The notes under the pieces were generated by a model. It searched no databases. It worked only from the letters and a program-made list of their open reading frames with translations, and had not been told where the DNA came from. From CAZODA01 sp964578485 (GTDB lineage Bacteria; Bacteroidota; Bacteroidia; Bacteroidales; Marinilabiliaceae), in contig CAZODA010000058.1 in NCBI GenBank assembly GCA_964578485.1, forward strand, positions 1 through 17,044: 17,044 bases of DNA, written 5' to 3'. The position numbers and the translations under genes were made by a program. The first letter of the stretch is position 1. Each line of letters begins with the position of its first letter. Below are positions 1 through 7,650 of the stretch, in pieces.

Positions 1-83
1 CTTTAATACAACAAAAGAAAGAAAATAACCTCGCTTTTAAAAATTTATTTACTGATACAAACCTAAGAGTCTTTCGCCTACCG

Positions 84-120
84 GTCCCGCCAAAGGAGGG
101 AGGATTTCGCTACGCTCAAC
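84..120 (+). repeat. Dispersed repeat, copy A (TCCCG...GGATTTCGCT-CGCTCAAC)
   Basis: This is the most diverged of four copies in the window. It keeps TCCCG, a short spacer with GGAGGGA, then GGATTTCGCTACGCTCAAC. The other copies are at 12088-12133 (minus), 12995-13027 and 16907-16945. All share a C-rich arm, a spacer of variable length, a G-rich arm and the tail TTTCGCTNCGCTCAA. It lies outside genes. Function is unknown; it resembles the short REP-like elements scattered between Bacteroidota genes. Confidence 0.6.
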
Positions 121-174
121 ACCCCCCTGCACCTTGAAGAGGCAATTAAAAATTGGTTTGTGCTCAAGCCGGTT

Positions 175-249
175 TCAATAATCAATAATTTCTTGTTCAA
201 ATCCTGTTAATGGTAAATCAATATCATGAAATATGCATTTTCCTAACAC
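175..249 (-). pseudogene. 3' remnant of an unidentified gene
   Basis: Reading the minus strand, about 24 codons ending in TGA (175-177) encode a protein-like C-terminus containing HDIDLPLTGFEQEIIDY. Just upstream the frame is closed by a stop and has no start, so only a 3' scrap is left. The family is not recognised. The remnant sits about 55 bases from repeat copy A, much as the remnant at 12163-12240 sits about 30 bases from repeat copy B. Confidence 0.3.
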
Positions 250-653
250 AAAGTAACAAAATCAATACAAGCTTCGTATATGCAAAGTATTTAACATAAC
301 ATAGTTAGCATATCGTTTGTGATTGTTTTTATAAATCTAGTAAAGGAATATTATAAAATTAAAATACAAGAATGTTGCAAATTAGTATCCTAAATTAGAT
401 GTTGGTAAACATTTGTCAATGCCACCGCAAACATTTAGCAGAATCAATAGGAAATTTGCCTAATTTCGAATATGAAGTAAAACATATATAAACATGGCAA
501 AAATCAAAGTCTTAATAACAGTTAAAACATATCCATCTTTAGACTTGTGATTTACTTAATACACATTTAGGTTTAACAAATGATTATATATACTATATAC
601 ACAACATTTTAAATAGAAAAATGTTAAATAAGAATAGATATAAAAAACTTTAG

Positions 654-661
654 TAACTTTG
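654..661 (+). promoter_or_regulatory. Putative Bacteroidota -7 promoter element
   Basis: TAACTTTG matches the Bacteroidota -7 consensus TAnnTTTG exactly and lies 18 bases before the ATG at 680. No convincing -33 TTTG is visible at the usual spacing of about 20 bases, so the call rests on the -7 box and its position only. Confidence 0.4.
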
Positions 662-679
662 TTATATTAAGTTGTAATT

Positions 680-913
680 ATGAATAAGCTAAAAAAATAT
701 AGAACAGACTTTCTATTTTCAACACCCTCTTTTCTGATCGGAGCAGGAAGTGTCTTAAATATCGCAGGCAATTATTTTGATTTTAATTATTCATCAAGTG
801 ATAAAGAAGTCGATAACAAAGCAATTTTATCAGATTGGGGGGTTGTTGGTAATGACATAATATTTGCAGAAACACAAGTAAAAGAAAGTCTTAAATTAGC
901 AAAAAACAAATAG
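680..913 (+). CDS. Small conserved hypothetical protein (77 aa), partner of DUF2335 gene
   Basis: This is a 77-residue protein with no signal peptide or membrane segment. Visible landmarks are PSFLIGAGSVLNIAGNY (residues 16-32), an acidic stretch, then SDWGVVGNDI (51-60). I recall similar small proteins with a PSF...G...DW..vG.D pattern encoded next to DUF2335 genes in other bacteria; this is memory, not a search. The stop is followed after one base by the ATG of the DUF2335 gene, so the two are almost certainly co-transcribed, probably from the promoter element at 654-661. Function is unknown. The ATG at 680 is preceded by an A/T-rich leader without a Shine-Dalgarno box, normal for this phylum. 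Confidence 0.7.
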   Translation: MNKLKKYRTDFLFSTPSFLIGAGSVLNIAGNYFDFNYSSSDKEVDNKAILSDWGVVGNDIIFAETQVKESLKLAKNK

Positions 914-914
914 T

Positions 915-1446
915 ATGGAGAACGATTTAGATAATCATAATCTTGATAATATAGATGATAATGAAAGTTCTCATAAACAAGAAAAAGAACTTAATGACAT
1001 TGTACCAGAAGAATTTAAGCTAATTTTAGCTGACCCTGAAATACCCGAAGCAAAAAAAGTCGAGATTATTAAAGCTGTAAGAAAAGTATCTATCCGCAAA
1101 GCTTCTTCATTTAGTGGTCCCATTCCTCCTCCAGAACTTCTTAAAGGCTACAATGAAGTTATTCAAAATGGTGCAGAGCGTATAATATCAATGGCTGAAA
1201 ACCAATCAAAACATCGTATCCAACTTGAAGATTACGCTATTAAAGAAGAATTGAGCCAAAGTCGATTAGGTCAAATATTTGGATTTATTTTAGGGTGTTG
1301 TTGGGCTTTTATTGGCAACTGGATTGGCAATACTTGGGCATGATGCTATTGCCGGCATCTTTGGGACGACAACTATAATTGGACTAGTAACAGTATTTGT
1401 ATTAGGTAAAAAATCACAAAACAAAGATTTAAAAGAAAAAGAATAA
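915..1446 (+). pseudogene. DUF2335 family membrane protein, frameshifted near the C-terminus
   Basis: Residues 1-60 are acidic and polar. Residues 71-79 (PPPELLKGY) and the following NGAERIISMAENQSKHR segment are the hallmark of the DUF2335 family of small predicted membrane proteins. The frame opened at 915 closes at 1343 with an odd tail (GCCWAFIGNWIGNTWA). In the +1 frame, 1294-1446 encodes the expected two hydrophobic helices with LLLATGLAILGHDAIAG, then a charged KEKE tail ending in TAA. Dropping one base in the GGG at 1293-1295 joins the frames into a protein of about 176 aa. The break may be a real mutation, a homopolymer sequencing error or, less likely, +1 recoding. The unshifted product (142 aa, ending 1343) would lack normal transmembrane helices. 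It follows the 77-aa gene by one base. Function is unknown. Confidence 0.7.
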
Positions 1447-1491
1447 TTATCCCTCCTACCGCTAACAAGTGGTTTGAATGTAAGGCTGTAA

Positions 1492-1755
1492 TCAGTAACT
1501 TCATTTTGTGTTCTTTTGAGACGAAATATTCTTGGGGTTGTATTTTTAAGTATTAATTATTTGAGTACAGAGGATTTAATATTTATTGCAAATGATAAAA
1601 AGACTTTGGTAATAAATAACAGCAGACAAAAAATTGCTGAAATTGATGTAAGCTCAAATGCCTTCATCATTGGTAGTACTTTATACGATTTTCAAGACAA
1701 GGGCTTTATAAAAATAGACTTGAGCCTATTAATTCGTGTTTTTTTAAGGAAATAG
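1492..1755 (+). pseudogene. 5'-truncated ORF of unknown family
   Basis: An open frame runs from just after a TAA at 1489 to a TAG ending at 1755 and contains no ATG. The only possible start is a TTG at 1516, giving 79 aa. The central part (IANDKKTLVINNSRQKIAEI and FIIGSTLYDFQDKGFIKIDL) has the balanced composition of real beta-rich protein, unlike random AT-rich DNA. The lack of a start and the abrupt end in a T-run (FLRK) suggest the 3' part of a gene that lost its beginning at the boundary near 1455-1480. I do not recognise the family. Confidence 0.3.
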
Positions 1756-1944
1756 AAGAAAGTCACATTCCTAACGGAATGCGGGTGGAGTGGGATGAGC
1801 ATGTTTTCTACCGAGCGTTGCAATCCTAACGGATTGCGGGAGACTGATAAAACCCAAAACTCCAAACCCAAAACTCCAAACGGACGCGACATGTCACGTC
1901 CCTACTGATGACTGTTTACTGTTTACTGATAACTCCAAACGCCT
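1756..1944. repeat. Cluster of short palindromic and tandem repeats
   Basis: Several repeat types are packed between the ORF fragment and the DUF1573 gene. CATTCCTAACGGAATG (1766-1781) and CAATCCTAACGGATTG (1821-1836) are small hairpins, each followed by CGGG, with starts 55 bases apart. A 14-base unit AAACCCAAAACTCC is tandemly repeated at 1850-1863 and 1864-1877. GGACGCGACATGTCACGTCC (1882-1901) is a near-perfect palindrome. CTGTTTA is then repeated twice at about 1912-1925. Nothing here looks coding. Similar REP-like patches are common between genes in Bacteroidota. The 3' ends of transcripts from the DUF1573 gene would run into it. Confidence 0.65.
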
Positions 1945-2346
1945 TTATTCTTCATTTTCTATTATTTGTCCGGTGATTCTCCATGTATAGGAGAAGTTAT
2001 TACTACAATTTGAGTTAATAGTAATAACTCTATTTATTCTTTGTGGTCTTTTCACCAGGGTAAAAGAAATATTTATACTGTCTTTTCCACCGGCTTGGAT
2101 TGGCTGGGTTGGATATCGGTCTATTCTTGTTCCGCAGCATCCTCGTACATTTGAAAGCACTAATGGTGCATTACCGGTATTTGTAAATTTAATTGCAATT
2201 TTTCCATCCGGCATATTATCGACCGTAACAGTTCCATAATCTATACCCGGTTTTTCAAATGTTAAAACCGGTCCGTCAGTATCTTGAGCAAAGAGCATTA
2301 TTGAAAGAATAAACACAAAAGAAAAAATTGGAATAATCTTTTTCAT
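1945..2346 (-). CDS. DUF1573 domain secreted protein
   Basis: This is a 133-residue protein. Residues 1-20 form a signal peptide ending in LFA, so cleavage before QDTDGP is likely. The rest is one DUF1573 domain: GIDYGTV (34-40), IKFTNTGNAPLVLSNVRGCCG (52-72) and the strand IQAGGKDSINISF (83-95). The CCG at 70-72 is the counterpart of the CGC motif usual in the family. DUF1573 domains are ASH/MSP-like beta-sandwich folds, typically exported in Bacteroidota; no specific activity is established. It lies 223 bases downstream of the OmpA-like pair with its own likely promoter box at 2472-2479, so it may be transcribed alone. The ATG at 2346 immediately precedes the signal peptide. Confidence 0.9.
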   Translation of the reverse strand: MKKIIPIFSFVFILSIMLFAQDTDGPVLTFEKPGIDYGTVTVDNMPDGKIAIKFTNTGNAPLVLSNVRGCCGTRIDRYPTQPIQAGGKDSINISFTLVKRPQRINRVITINSNCSNNFSYTWRITGQIIENEE

Positions 2347-2471
2347 ATCTGATAATTTGATTGTATAACTAATAAAAAGCTTGAAATTACAATAATATAA
2401 GATAATAGAGCTTAGGTTATCTATATTAAATAATGATTTTAACTTTAATTAATTCTCAACAAGTTTTAGGC

Positions 2472-2479
2472 CAAAATTA
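2472..2479 (-). promoter_or_regulatory. Putative -7 promoter element for the DUF1573 gene
   Basis: On the minus strand the bases read TAATTTTG, an exact TAnnTTTG match, 125 bases upstream of the DUF1573 start. A -33 TTTG at ideal spacing is not clear (a TTG lies about 15 bases upstream). It implies a long AT-rich 5' leader. Confidence 0.35.
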
Positions 2480-2553
2480 CAAAATGATTTTATTCAATTT
2501 GTTTTTTATCCTAACAAACTTTTTATCCGATCTGTTTAAACAAATAGTAGTAT

Positions 2554-2567
2554 CCTGTATTTACAGG
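2554..2567 (-). terminator. Weak hairpin after the OmpA-like genes
   Basis: Right after the TAA of the OmpA-like gene at 2570 the minus strand reads CCTGT-AAAT-ACAGG, a perfect 5-bp stem with a 4-base loop. It is followed by AT-rich sequence but no clean T-run. It could be a weak terminator or a 3'-end stabilising hairpin. Confidence 0.3.
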
Positions 2568-2569
2568 TA

Positions 2570-3811
2570 TTAGAGATTTAGTACCAGATCTACACGTCTG
2601 TTAAAATTTATTGGGAGTTTATTGGGTGAAGCTTTGTTTGCTTGTAACAAATCTTTACTACCACGGTTTATTATTTCTATTTTTTCGGCATCTGCCCCAA
2701 GTTCATTTACAAGCAAATCTTTCACGAGTTCACATTGATCCAAGGATAATTTATCATGGTCTCCTTTATCGGAGGCTGCTACGTAACCATAAAGTTTTAA
2801 TTCGCTGTTGGGATTGTGTTTCATTAAAACGACAATTTCAGCCATTGAGATAATATCATCAGAATCAAATTGAGTTTTACCCGCTTCCTTGAAAAAGATT
2901 GATCTTATATTAATAGCTTCATAAATAAGAGTCAATGATTCGCTAAATGTTACTGAGTCTCTTTTTATTGGTTTTTCTTCAATATATTTCCCCAAATCTT
3001 CTTTAAATCTATTGGCTTCCCCTGCTAAAGGATCTTTAATAGGACGATTAAACAGGTTAAATCCATATCCTCTGTACGTCCATCGCATATGGCGTTTATC
3101 TTTTTTGCCTATTTTGTAACTTAGATTTACAGCTGTAAACCAGTAGCGATCGTTTGTAGAACCTGTCAACACATTATCTAAATTATCTGCTTCACCAAAG
3201 CGTAAAGTTGACTCCAAGCCTATATCAAAACTTCTGTTTAATCTATATTGAAAGCCTGCTGATAAGGGAATTATTATATCCATCTCTCTTGAGGTTTTTT
3301 TCCCTGTTTCGTCATATCCAAGAGACCTTTCCGGAATGTTACTTCCTTCATCAAAAAGTCTGCTTCTAAAGAAAACCAAACCTGCACCGGCCTTTAGATA
3401 AAAATTCCATTTGTCCCTAAGGGGGCCTGAAACAGCTCCCAACTGATTAAGGAAAAAGACGGCACTTAGTGAAAGGTCATTTATGTTTCCTTTGAAGTGT
3501 TTATTGTGTTTTTCACCATAAGTATCTCCTGTAAGAAATTGTAGATCAAAGGCAAAAGCAGGTGCAAGCTGCTTGCTCAGGGTTGCCGATAAGCCAAAAT
3601 CGATTTTATCTTTTGGCATAAATGAATAATCTGTAATATCGGTGTACATTATCATGGGCCCATAGGAAAGAGTAAAGGCCCATGTATTAAAAGGTTTTTC
3701 AACAGAATAGCGTTTATATTCTTCAATTACCCTTTGGTCGGTACGCCTGTCCTGACCATGAATATTGGAGGATATAAATATTATAAATATTATAAGACTT
3801 GTGATTCTCAT
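2570..3811 (-). CDS. OmpA-like outer-membrane protein, degenerate peptidoglycan-binding domain
   Basis: This 413-aa protein has a signal peptide (residues 1-19, cleaved near IHGQ). Residues 40-235 form a beta-barrel with alternating aromatic strands, ending in WFTAVNLSYKIGKKDKRH. A linker follows, and the OmpA-like domain begins around 305. It resembles its upstream neighbour throughout (YGPMIMYTDITDYSFMP versus YGPVIYYTDVIDHTFLP), so the pair arose by duplication. In the OmpA domain the Asp expected in GYTD is Ala345 and the Arg expected in LSxRR is Gln359. In E. coli OmpA these two residues bind diaminopimelate, so this copy probably does not anchor to peptidoglycan in the classical way. 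The late NRRVDL motif is kept. It starts 12 bases after the paralogue's stop, and an intercistronic hairpin covers the start. Confidence 0.88.
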   Translation of the reverse strand: MRITSLIIFIIFISSNIHGQDRRTDQRVIEEYKRYSVEKPFNTWAFTLSYGPMIMYTDITDYSFMPKDKIDFGLSATLSKQLAPAFAFDLQFLTGDTYGEKHNKHFKGNINDLSLSAVFFLNQLGAVSGPLRDKWNFYLKAGAGLVFFRSRLFDEGSNIPERSLGYDETGKKTSREMDIIIPLSAGFQYRLNRSFDIGLESTLRFGEADNLDNVLTGSTNDRYWFTAVNLSYKIGKKDKRHMRWTYRGYGFNLFNRPIKDPLAGEANRFKEDLGKYIEEKPIKRDSVTFSESLTLIYEAINIRSIFFKEAGKTQFDSDDIISMAEIVVLMKHNPNSELKLYGYVAASDKGDHDKLSLDQCELVKDLLVNELGADAEKIEIINRGSKDLLQANKASPNKLPINFNRRVDLVLNL

Positions 3812-3832
3812 TGAATAATTCTTTTATTCAAT
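3810..3832 (-). promoter_or_regulatory. Intercistronic hairpin over stop and start codons
   Basis: On the minus strand ATTGAATAA and TTATTCAAT form a perfect 9-bp stem around the 5-base loop AAGAA. The 5' arm contains the TAA stop of the upstream OmpA-like gene. The 3' arm ends inside the ATG of the downstream one. A ribosome reaching the stop codon would melt the stem, so the arrangement fits translational coupling. The pairing is seen directly; the coupling is inferred. Confidence 0.5.
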
Positions 3833-5140
3833 TATTGAAATAATATCAACTCTTCTATTAACTAAATGTATGCCTCTTGGAGCTAACAGCCTAGTATCAG
3901 ACAGAAGCTCAGCTTTACCTTTAGGCTCAATAGTCATTCTACTTTCATCAATGCCATAATCTTTTTCCAGAACACTCTTTACAGCATTACATCTTCTATC
4001 ACTTAATGCCAGATTATAATCATAACTTCCTCTATCATCGGTATATCCTTGAATCATTATTCTGACATCAGGATTCTCTTTCAAAAATTTTGCAACTCCC
4101 GCAAGTGTACGATGACTCCTTTCTGTAACAACTGCTTTATCAAAATCAAAGAATACAGAAGCCGAGAAAGTTTCTTTCTTAATAACTTCTTCTTTATATA
4201 TAAATGTAGTGTCGCTTACAGCTGTGTCGGAAGCTGCAATATAATCAAGTTCTTGTTTTAGTGAATCAAGGCGTTGTGCTAATGGATCTCGTGCACGGTC
4301 ACGTTGATACATCAAATCAAAATCCTTATAAGTCCATGAAGAATGTCGCTTATTTTTTCGTCCAAAATTAAAAATCAGGGAAAAGGATGTAAACATGTAG
4401 GTGTCATTATCTGCACCTGTCATATCAACATCTAAATTATCGGATGTAAGATTTCTGAATGTAGTTTCAAGTCCGAGGTCAAAACTCTTGTTTATTCGGT
4501 ATTCTACTCCGAGACCAAAAGGGATAACACGACCTTTTTCCCTACTTTTTTTCTCCAGACTTTGTCTGTCGTAGCCCATAACAAGGTAGTCGCTTTCATT
4601 CCATCCCGAATAATTGTTTGGATAACCGTATTCATATCCAAAATAAACTTCACCTGCCTGTAAAACACGATCTTCTCCCAACCGACGCTGTGTAGAGCGG
4701 AATAGGACCAAGCCATAACCTACTGTTCCATATATGTTCCATCTATCGGCTATAGGTCCGTTAACTATTAATTGATTCAGATAAGCTTTTAAACTAAGAG
4801 AGGCTTCCATAAAGTCGCCTTCAAAATATCTGTTATATTTGGTTTTTTGACCATACATATCGGCCATCATATATTGCCCTTCAATAGCCCATGAGCGTCC
4901 AAATTGTTTGGCAAAACGTATAGCCGGTCCAAATTTCAGATGGTCGGAGGGTAAAAAAGTATGGTCTATAACATCGGTATAATATATAACAGGTCCGTAG
5001 GCTATACTAAGTGACCATTTTTTGTAAGTACTGTCGGGTCGGTAAAGTTGGTCTTCGCTAAGGCTGCTGAAATCAATCTGAGCAACTACCAAGGAATAAC
5101 CAATAATATGAAATAAAGTAAGCAGTAAAAATTTCTTCAT
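3824..5140 (-). CDS. OmpA family outer-membrane beta-barrel protein
   Basis: This 438-aa protein has a signal peptide at residues 1-20 (cleavage after VVA, before QIDFSS). Residues 40-270 are an outer-membrane barrel, ending in the strand FTSFSLIFNFGRKNKRH. A linker leads to a full OmpA C-terminal domain from about 325 (ASVFFDFDKAVVTE) to the end. The peptidoglycan-binding residues are present: Asp368 in GYTDDRG and Arg383 in LSDRRC, and NRRVDI follows near the C-terminus. It probably links the outer membrane to peptidoglycan. It is the first gene of a two-gene unit with the degenerate paralogue 12 bases downstream. The ATG at 5140 follows a good promoter at 5169-5202. Confidence 0.92.
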   Translation of the reverse strand: MKKFLLLTLFHIIGYSLVVAQIDFSSLSEDQLYRPDSTYKKWSLSIAYGPVIYYTDVIDHTFLPSDHLKFGPAIRFAKQFGRSWAIEGQYMMADMYGQKTKYNRYFEGDFMEASLSLKAYLNQLIVNGPIADRWNIYGTVGYGLVLFRSTQRRLGEDRVLQAGEVYFGYEYGYPNNYSGWNESDYLVMGYDRQSLEKKSREKGRVIPFGLGVEYRINKSFDLGLETTFRNLTSDNLDVDMTGADNDTYMFTSFSLIFNFGRKNKRHSSWTYKDFDLMYQRDRARDPLAQRLDSLKQELDYIAASDTAVSDTTFIYKEEVIKKETFSASVFFDFDKAVVTERSHRTLAGVAKFLKENPDVRIMIQGYTDDRGSYDYNLALSDRRCNAVKSVLEKDYGIDESRMTIEPKGKAELLSDTRLLAPRGIHLVNRRVDIISIIE

Positions 5141-5470
5141 AATCGAGGGTTATATTGTTTTCAGCCTGCAAAACTATGTTAATATACATTTAAAGCTTCA
5201 AAAGTAACTATTTTTTTTATTTATTACCTAATTCATTTATCAACAATTACCTAACAATAGTTTTAATATTCCATTGCCATACACACAACTTAACATAACA
5301 AGTATTATTTAGGCAGGCTTGTCGTTTAATAATCAAATGTATTTTATTGTACAGTAATAATCAGTATTATCTGATTAAATTAATTACAAAGAACAGTAAT
5401 ATATCAGAACAAATATAGTCGTTAAGAGTTTATTATTGAAAAAAATAATTATTTCACATTCTTTTTTTGT
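5141..5470. other. Intergenic region between dsbD and the OmpA-like pair
   Basis: About 330 AT-rich bases. They hold the promoter of the OmpA-like genes (5169-5202). Downstream of dsbD the minus strand has A- and T-runs around a small AAATAATTATTT palindrome but no convincing G/C-rich terminator stem. No gene is seen. Confidence 0.5.
5169..5202 (-). promoter_or_regulatory. Promoter of the OmpA-like gene pair
   Basis: On the minus strand the -33 box TTTG (5202-5199) is followed, after 22 bases, by the -7 box TAGTTTTG (5176-5169), an exact TAnnTTTG match. It ends 28 bases before the ATG at 5140. A second TAnnTTTG (TACTTTTG) overlaps the -33 box but has no good upstream partner. Confidence 0.6.
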
Positions 5471-7498
5471 TTAGAAGGCAGATTTTCCTTTTTCCAACCA
5501 TTCAAGATATGCTTCTATATCAACATCATATCCTCTTGGGCTATTTAATAATTGTTCTTCATGATTAAGCAGCACATAAAAGGGCTGACTATTGTTTTTA
5601 TAGTGTTTAATTTGAAAATCACTCCATTTATTTCCTACGGTTCTGATACGGCGGCCTGTAACTTCTGATGTATATTGTTGTTCTTTCGGAAGTTGTTCGC
5701 GCAAATCAACATATAAAGAAATGATAATATATTCATTGGCCAAAAGATCAAGAACTCTGCTATCGCCCCATACTATATTCTCCATTTTTCTGCAGTTGGC
5801 ACAACCAAGTCCTGTAAAATCAACGATTACAGGTTTACCGGCTTTTTTAGCTGCTTCCATGCCTGCATCATAATCGACAAAGTTTAAAAGCCCGTGAGGT
5901 CCACTTTTCACATATTCACCTGAATAAACGGGGTCACTTGTTAAAGTTCGACTACTTGAAGCTTCAACTTTTGTTAAATTAAAGTCCTGGCTTTCAGGGG
6001 AGGGTAGAAATGAACTTACAGCTTTAAGTGGTGCTCCCCATAATCCGGGTATCAGATAAAAGACAAAAGCAAAAGTTGCTATTGCAAGCATAAGACGTGG
6101 CACGCCAAGATGGCTAAGCTCACTGTCGTGAGCAAATTTAATTTTGCCAATAAGGTATAAACCCAAGAGGATGAAAATTGCAATCCAAATACTTAAAAAA
6201 ACCTCTCTGTCCAACACTCCCCATTGTCCAACGGCATCGGCAACGGAAAAGAATTTGAGCGAAAAGGCAAGAACAATAAAACCCAATACAACCTTTACCG
6301 AGTTCATCCAAGCACCTGATTTTGGCAAAGATTTCATAGCTGCAGGAAACATTGCAAATAAAGCGAAAGGAATAGAAAGGGCCAGTCCAAAGCCTAACAT
6401 ACCCATTGCGGGAGAATAAATACTGCCATCTACAGCTGCTTCAACCAACAGAGTTCCAACAATAGGTCCGGTACATGAAAATGAAACCAGCACAAAAGTT
6501 AAGCCCATTAGTATTACACCGATTAAGCCTCCTTTTTTATCGGCTTTATTGTCTAATGCAGTTGACCATTTCGATGGCATTGTAAGCTCAAAAGCACCAA
6601 AAAAAGAAGAGGCAAAAATAATTAGTATGGCAAAAAAGATTAGGTTGAAAATAGGACTGGTTGCCATATTGTTAAGAGCATTTGCACCAAAAATTATAGA
6701 TATTGACAAACCAACAATTACATAGGCTAAAATAATGGTTAAACCATAAAACAAACCATCACGAATGGCCTTTCCTTTGTTATCAGCGTTTCTAAGAAAA
6801 AAACTGACAGTTAAGGGTATCATTGGAAATACGCAGGGGGTGAGAAGAGCAGCAAAACCTAATAAAAAGGAAAGCCAGAAAATCCCGCCTGTACCTTTCT
6901 TTTTATTTGTTATAGGCTCACTGTTATCTTCTATATTTGTTGTTTTATCCGGTGCTTTAATAGGAAGTAATTCGCTTAAGCCCGGTAAGGTTTCGGATGT
7001 AAGGGTCTTATTATTAACCGTCTCTGACTGTGCTTCTTCAAAGGTTGGAATTTTGATCTCAAAATCACTTTGTGAGGGTGGGAGACAACGATGATCATCG
7101 CAAACCATAAATTCAACATAGCCCTTTATGCTGAATTCTTCATCTGTATTTATTTCAATAAGCTGTGTTAGACGAGCATTTTTTGAAAAATATCCCAGCT
7201 CCATCCCAAATGTTTCATCATAGAATCCGACCGGCTCAGGGCTTTGTATAATGTCGCCAATAGTTTTATAATTATCAGAAGCATCTATATTAAGTGATGT
7301 TGGAACAGGTCCTCCATCAGGTATATCGGTCGAATAAAGATGCCAGTCATCGTCGATAGTGGCATCGGCAATGATTTCAACATGCTTTGCATCTATCCTT
7401 TTGAATGAAAAACTCCATTTTACCGGTTCAAGAATTTGTGAGTGTGAAAAAGAAAGGAATCCGGTTAAAACAACAGCAAAAACAATAATCCTTTTCAT
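5471..7498 (-). CDS. dsbD: Thiol:disulfide interchange protein DsbD family
   Basis: This 675-aa protein has the three-part DsbD architecture. A signal peptide (1-20) leads into a periplasmic N-terminal domain with Cys133 and Cys138 (CDDHRC). A membrane domain at about 205-485 carries the redox cysteines Cys222 (LLTPCVFP) and Cys342 (SFSCTGP). A C-terminal thioredoxin-like domain has the CANC active site at Cys566/Cys569 (FTGLGCANCRKME). The family passes electrons from cytoplasmic thioredoxin across the inner membrane to periplasmic proteins, supporting disulfide isomerisation and cytochrome c maturation. All six cysteines are present, so it should be functional. It has its own strong promoter at 7552-7583, just beyond the valS terminator. 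Confidence 0.95.
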   Translation of the reverse strand: MKRIIVFAVVLTGFLSFSHSQILEPVKWSFSFKRIDAKHVEIIADATIDDDWHLYSTDIPDGGPVPTSLNIDASDNYKTIGDIIQSPEPVGFYDETFGMELGYFSKNARLTQLIEINTDEEFSIKGYVEFMVCDDHRCLPPSQSDFEIKIPTFEEAQSETVNNKTLTSETLPGLSELLPIKAPDKTTNIEDNSEPITNKKKGTGGIFWLSFLLGFAALLTPCVFPMIPLTVSFFLRNADNKGKAIRDGLFYGLTIILAYVIVGLSISIIFGANALNNMATSPIFNLIFFAILIIFASSFFGAFELTMPSKWSTALDNKADKKGGLIGVILMGLTFVLVSFSCTGPIVGTLLVEAAVDGSIYSPAMGMLGFGLALSIPFALFAMFPAAMKSLPKSGAWMNSVKVVLGFIVLAFSLKFFSVADAVGQWGVLDREVFLSIWIAIFILLGLYLIGKIKFAHDSELSHLGVPRLMLAIATFAFVFYLIPGLWGAPLKAVSSFLPSPESQDFNLTKVEASSSRTLTSDPVYSGEYVKSGPHGLLNFVDYDAGMEAAKKAGKPVIVDFTGLGCANCRKMENIVWGDSRVLDLLANEYIIISLYVDLREQLPKEQQYTSEVTGRRIRTVGNKWSDFQIKHYKNNSQPFYVLLNHEEQLLNSPRGYDVDIEAYLEWLEKGKSAF

Positions 7499-7551
7499 AG
7501 GTAAATATTATCAATGGTTATATATCTAATAATATGAATATATAGAAGGGT

Positions 7552-7583
7552 CAAAATTATATTTTTTATTTTAAATTCACAAA
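7552..7583 (-). promoter_or_regulatory. Promoter of dsbD
   Basis: On the minus strand the -33 box TTTG (7583-7580), a 20-base A/T spacer and the -7 box TAATTTTG (7559-7552) match the Bacteroidota promoter consensus in both boxes and spacing. It ends 53 bases before the dsbD ATG and lies just downstream of the valS terminator hairpin. It is the best promoter match in the window. Confidence 0.7.
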
Positions 7584-7589
7584 CTTAAA

Positions 7590-7623
7590 GAAGCCGTCTC
7601 ATTTCGAAAATTGAAACAGCTTC
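7590..7623 (-). terminator. Rho-independent terminator of valS
   Basis: Starting 27 bases past the valS stop, the minus strand reads GAAGCTGTTTCA, an A/T loop, then TGAGACGGCTTC followed by TTTAAG. The stem has about 12 positions with two mismatches. The core GAAGCTGT...GACRGCTTC is shared with the hairpin at 12324-12348, suggesting a reused terminator type in this genome. Confidence 0.6.
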
Positions 7624-7650
7624 TAAATATCTTATTATAATATTATTGTG

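Larger units (their letters stand above)
1..679. other. Intergenic accessory sequence
   Basis: No intact gene is seen in this AT-rich stretch. It holds one copy of a dispersed repeat (84-120), a short 3' gene remnant on the minus strand (175-249), a sequence near 421-440 with CCACCGCAAACATTTAGC that may be a cassette-like boundary, and a likely promoter just upstream of the first gene (654-661). The rest has stop codons in all frames and I see nothing else in it. Confidence 0.5.
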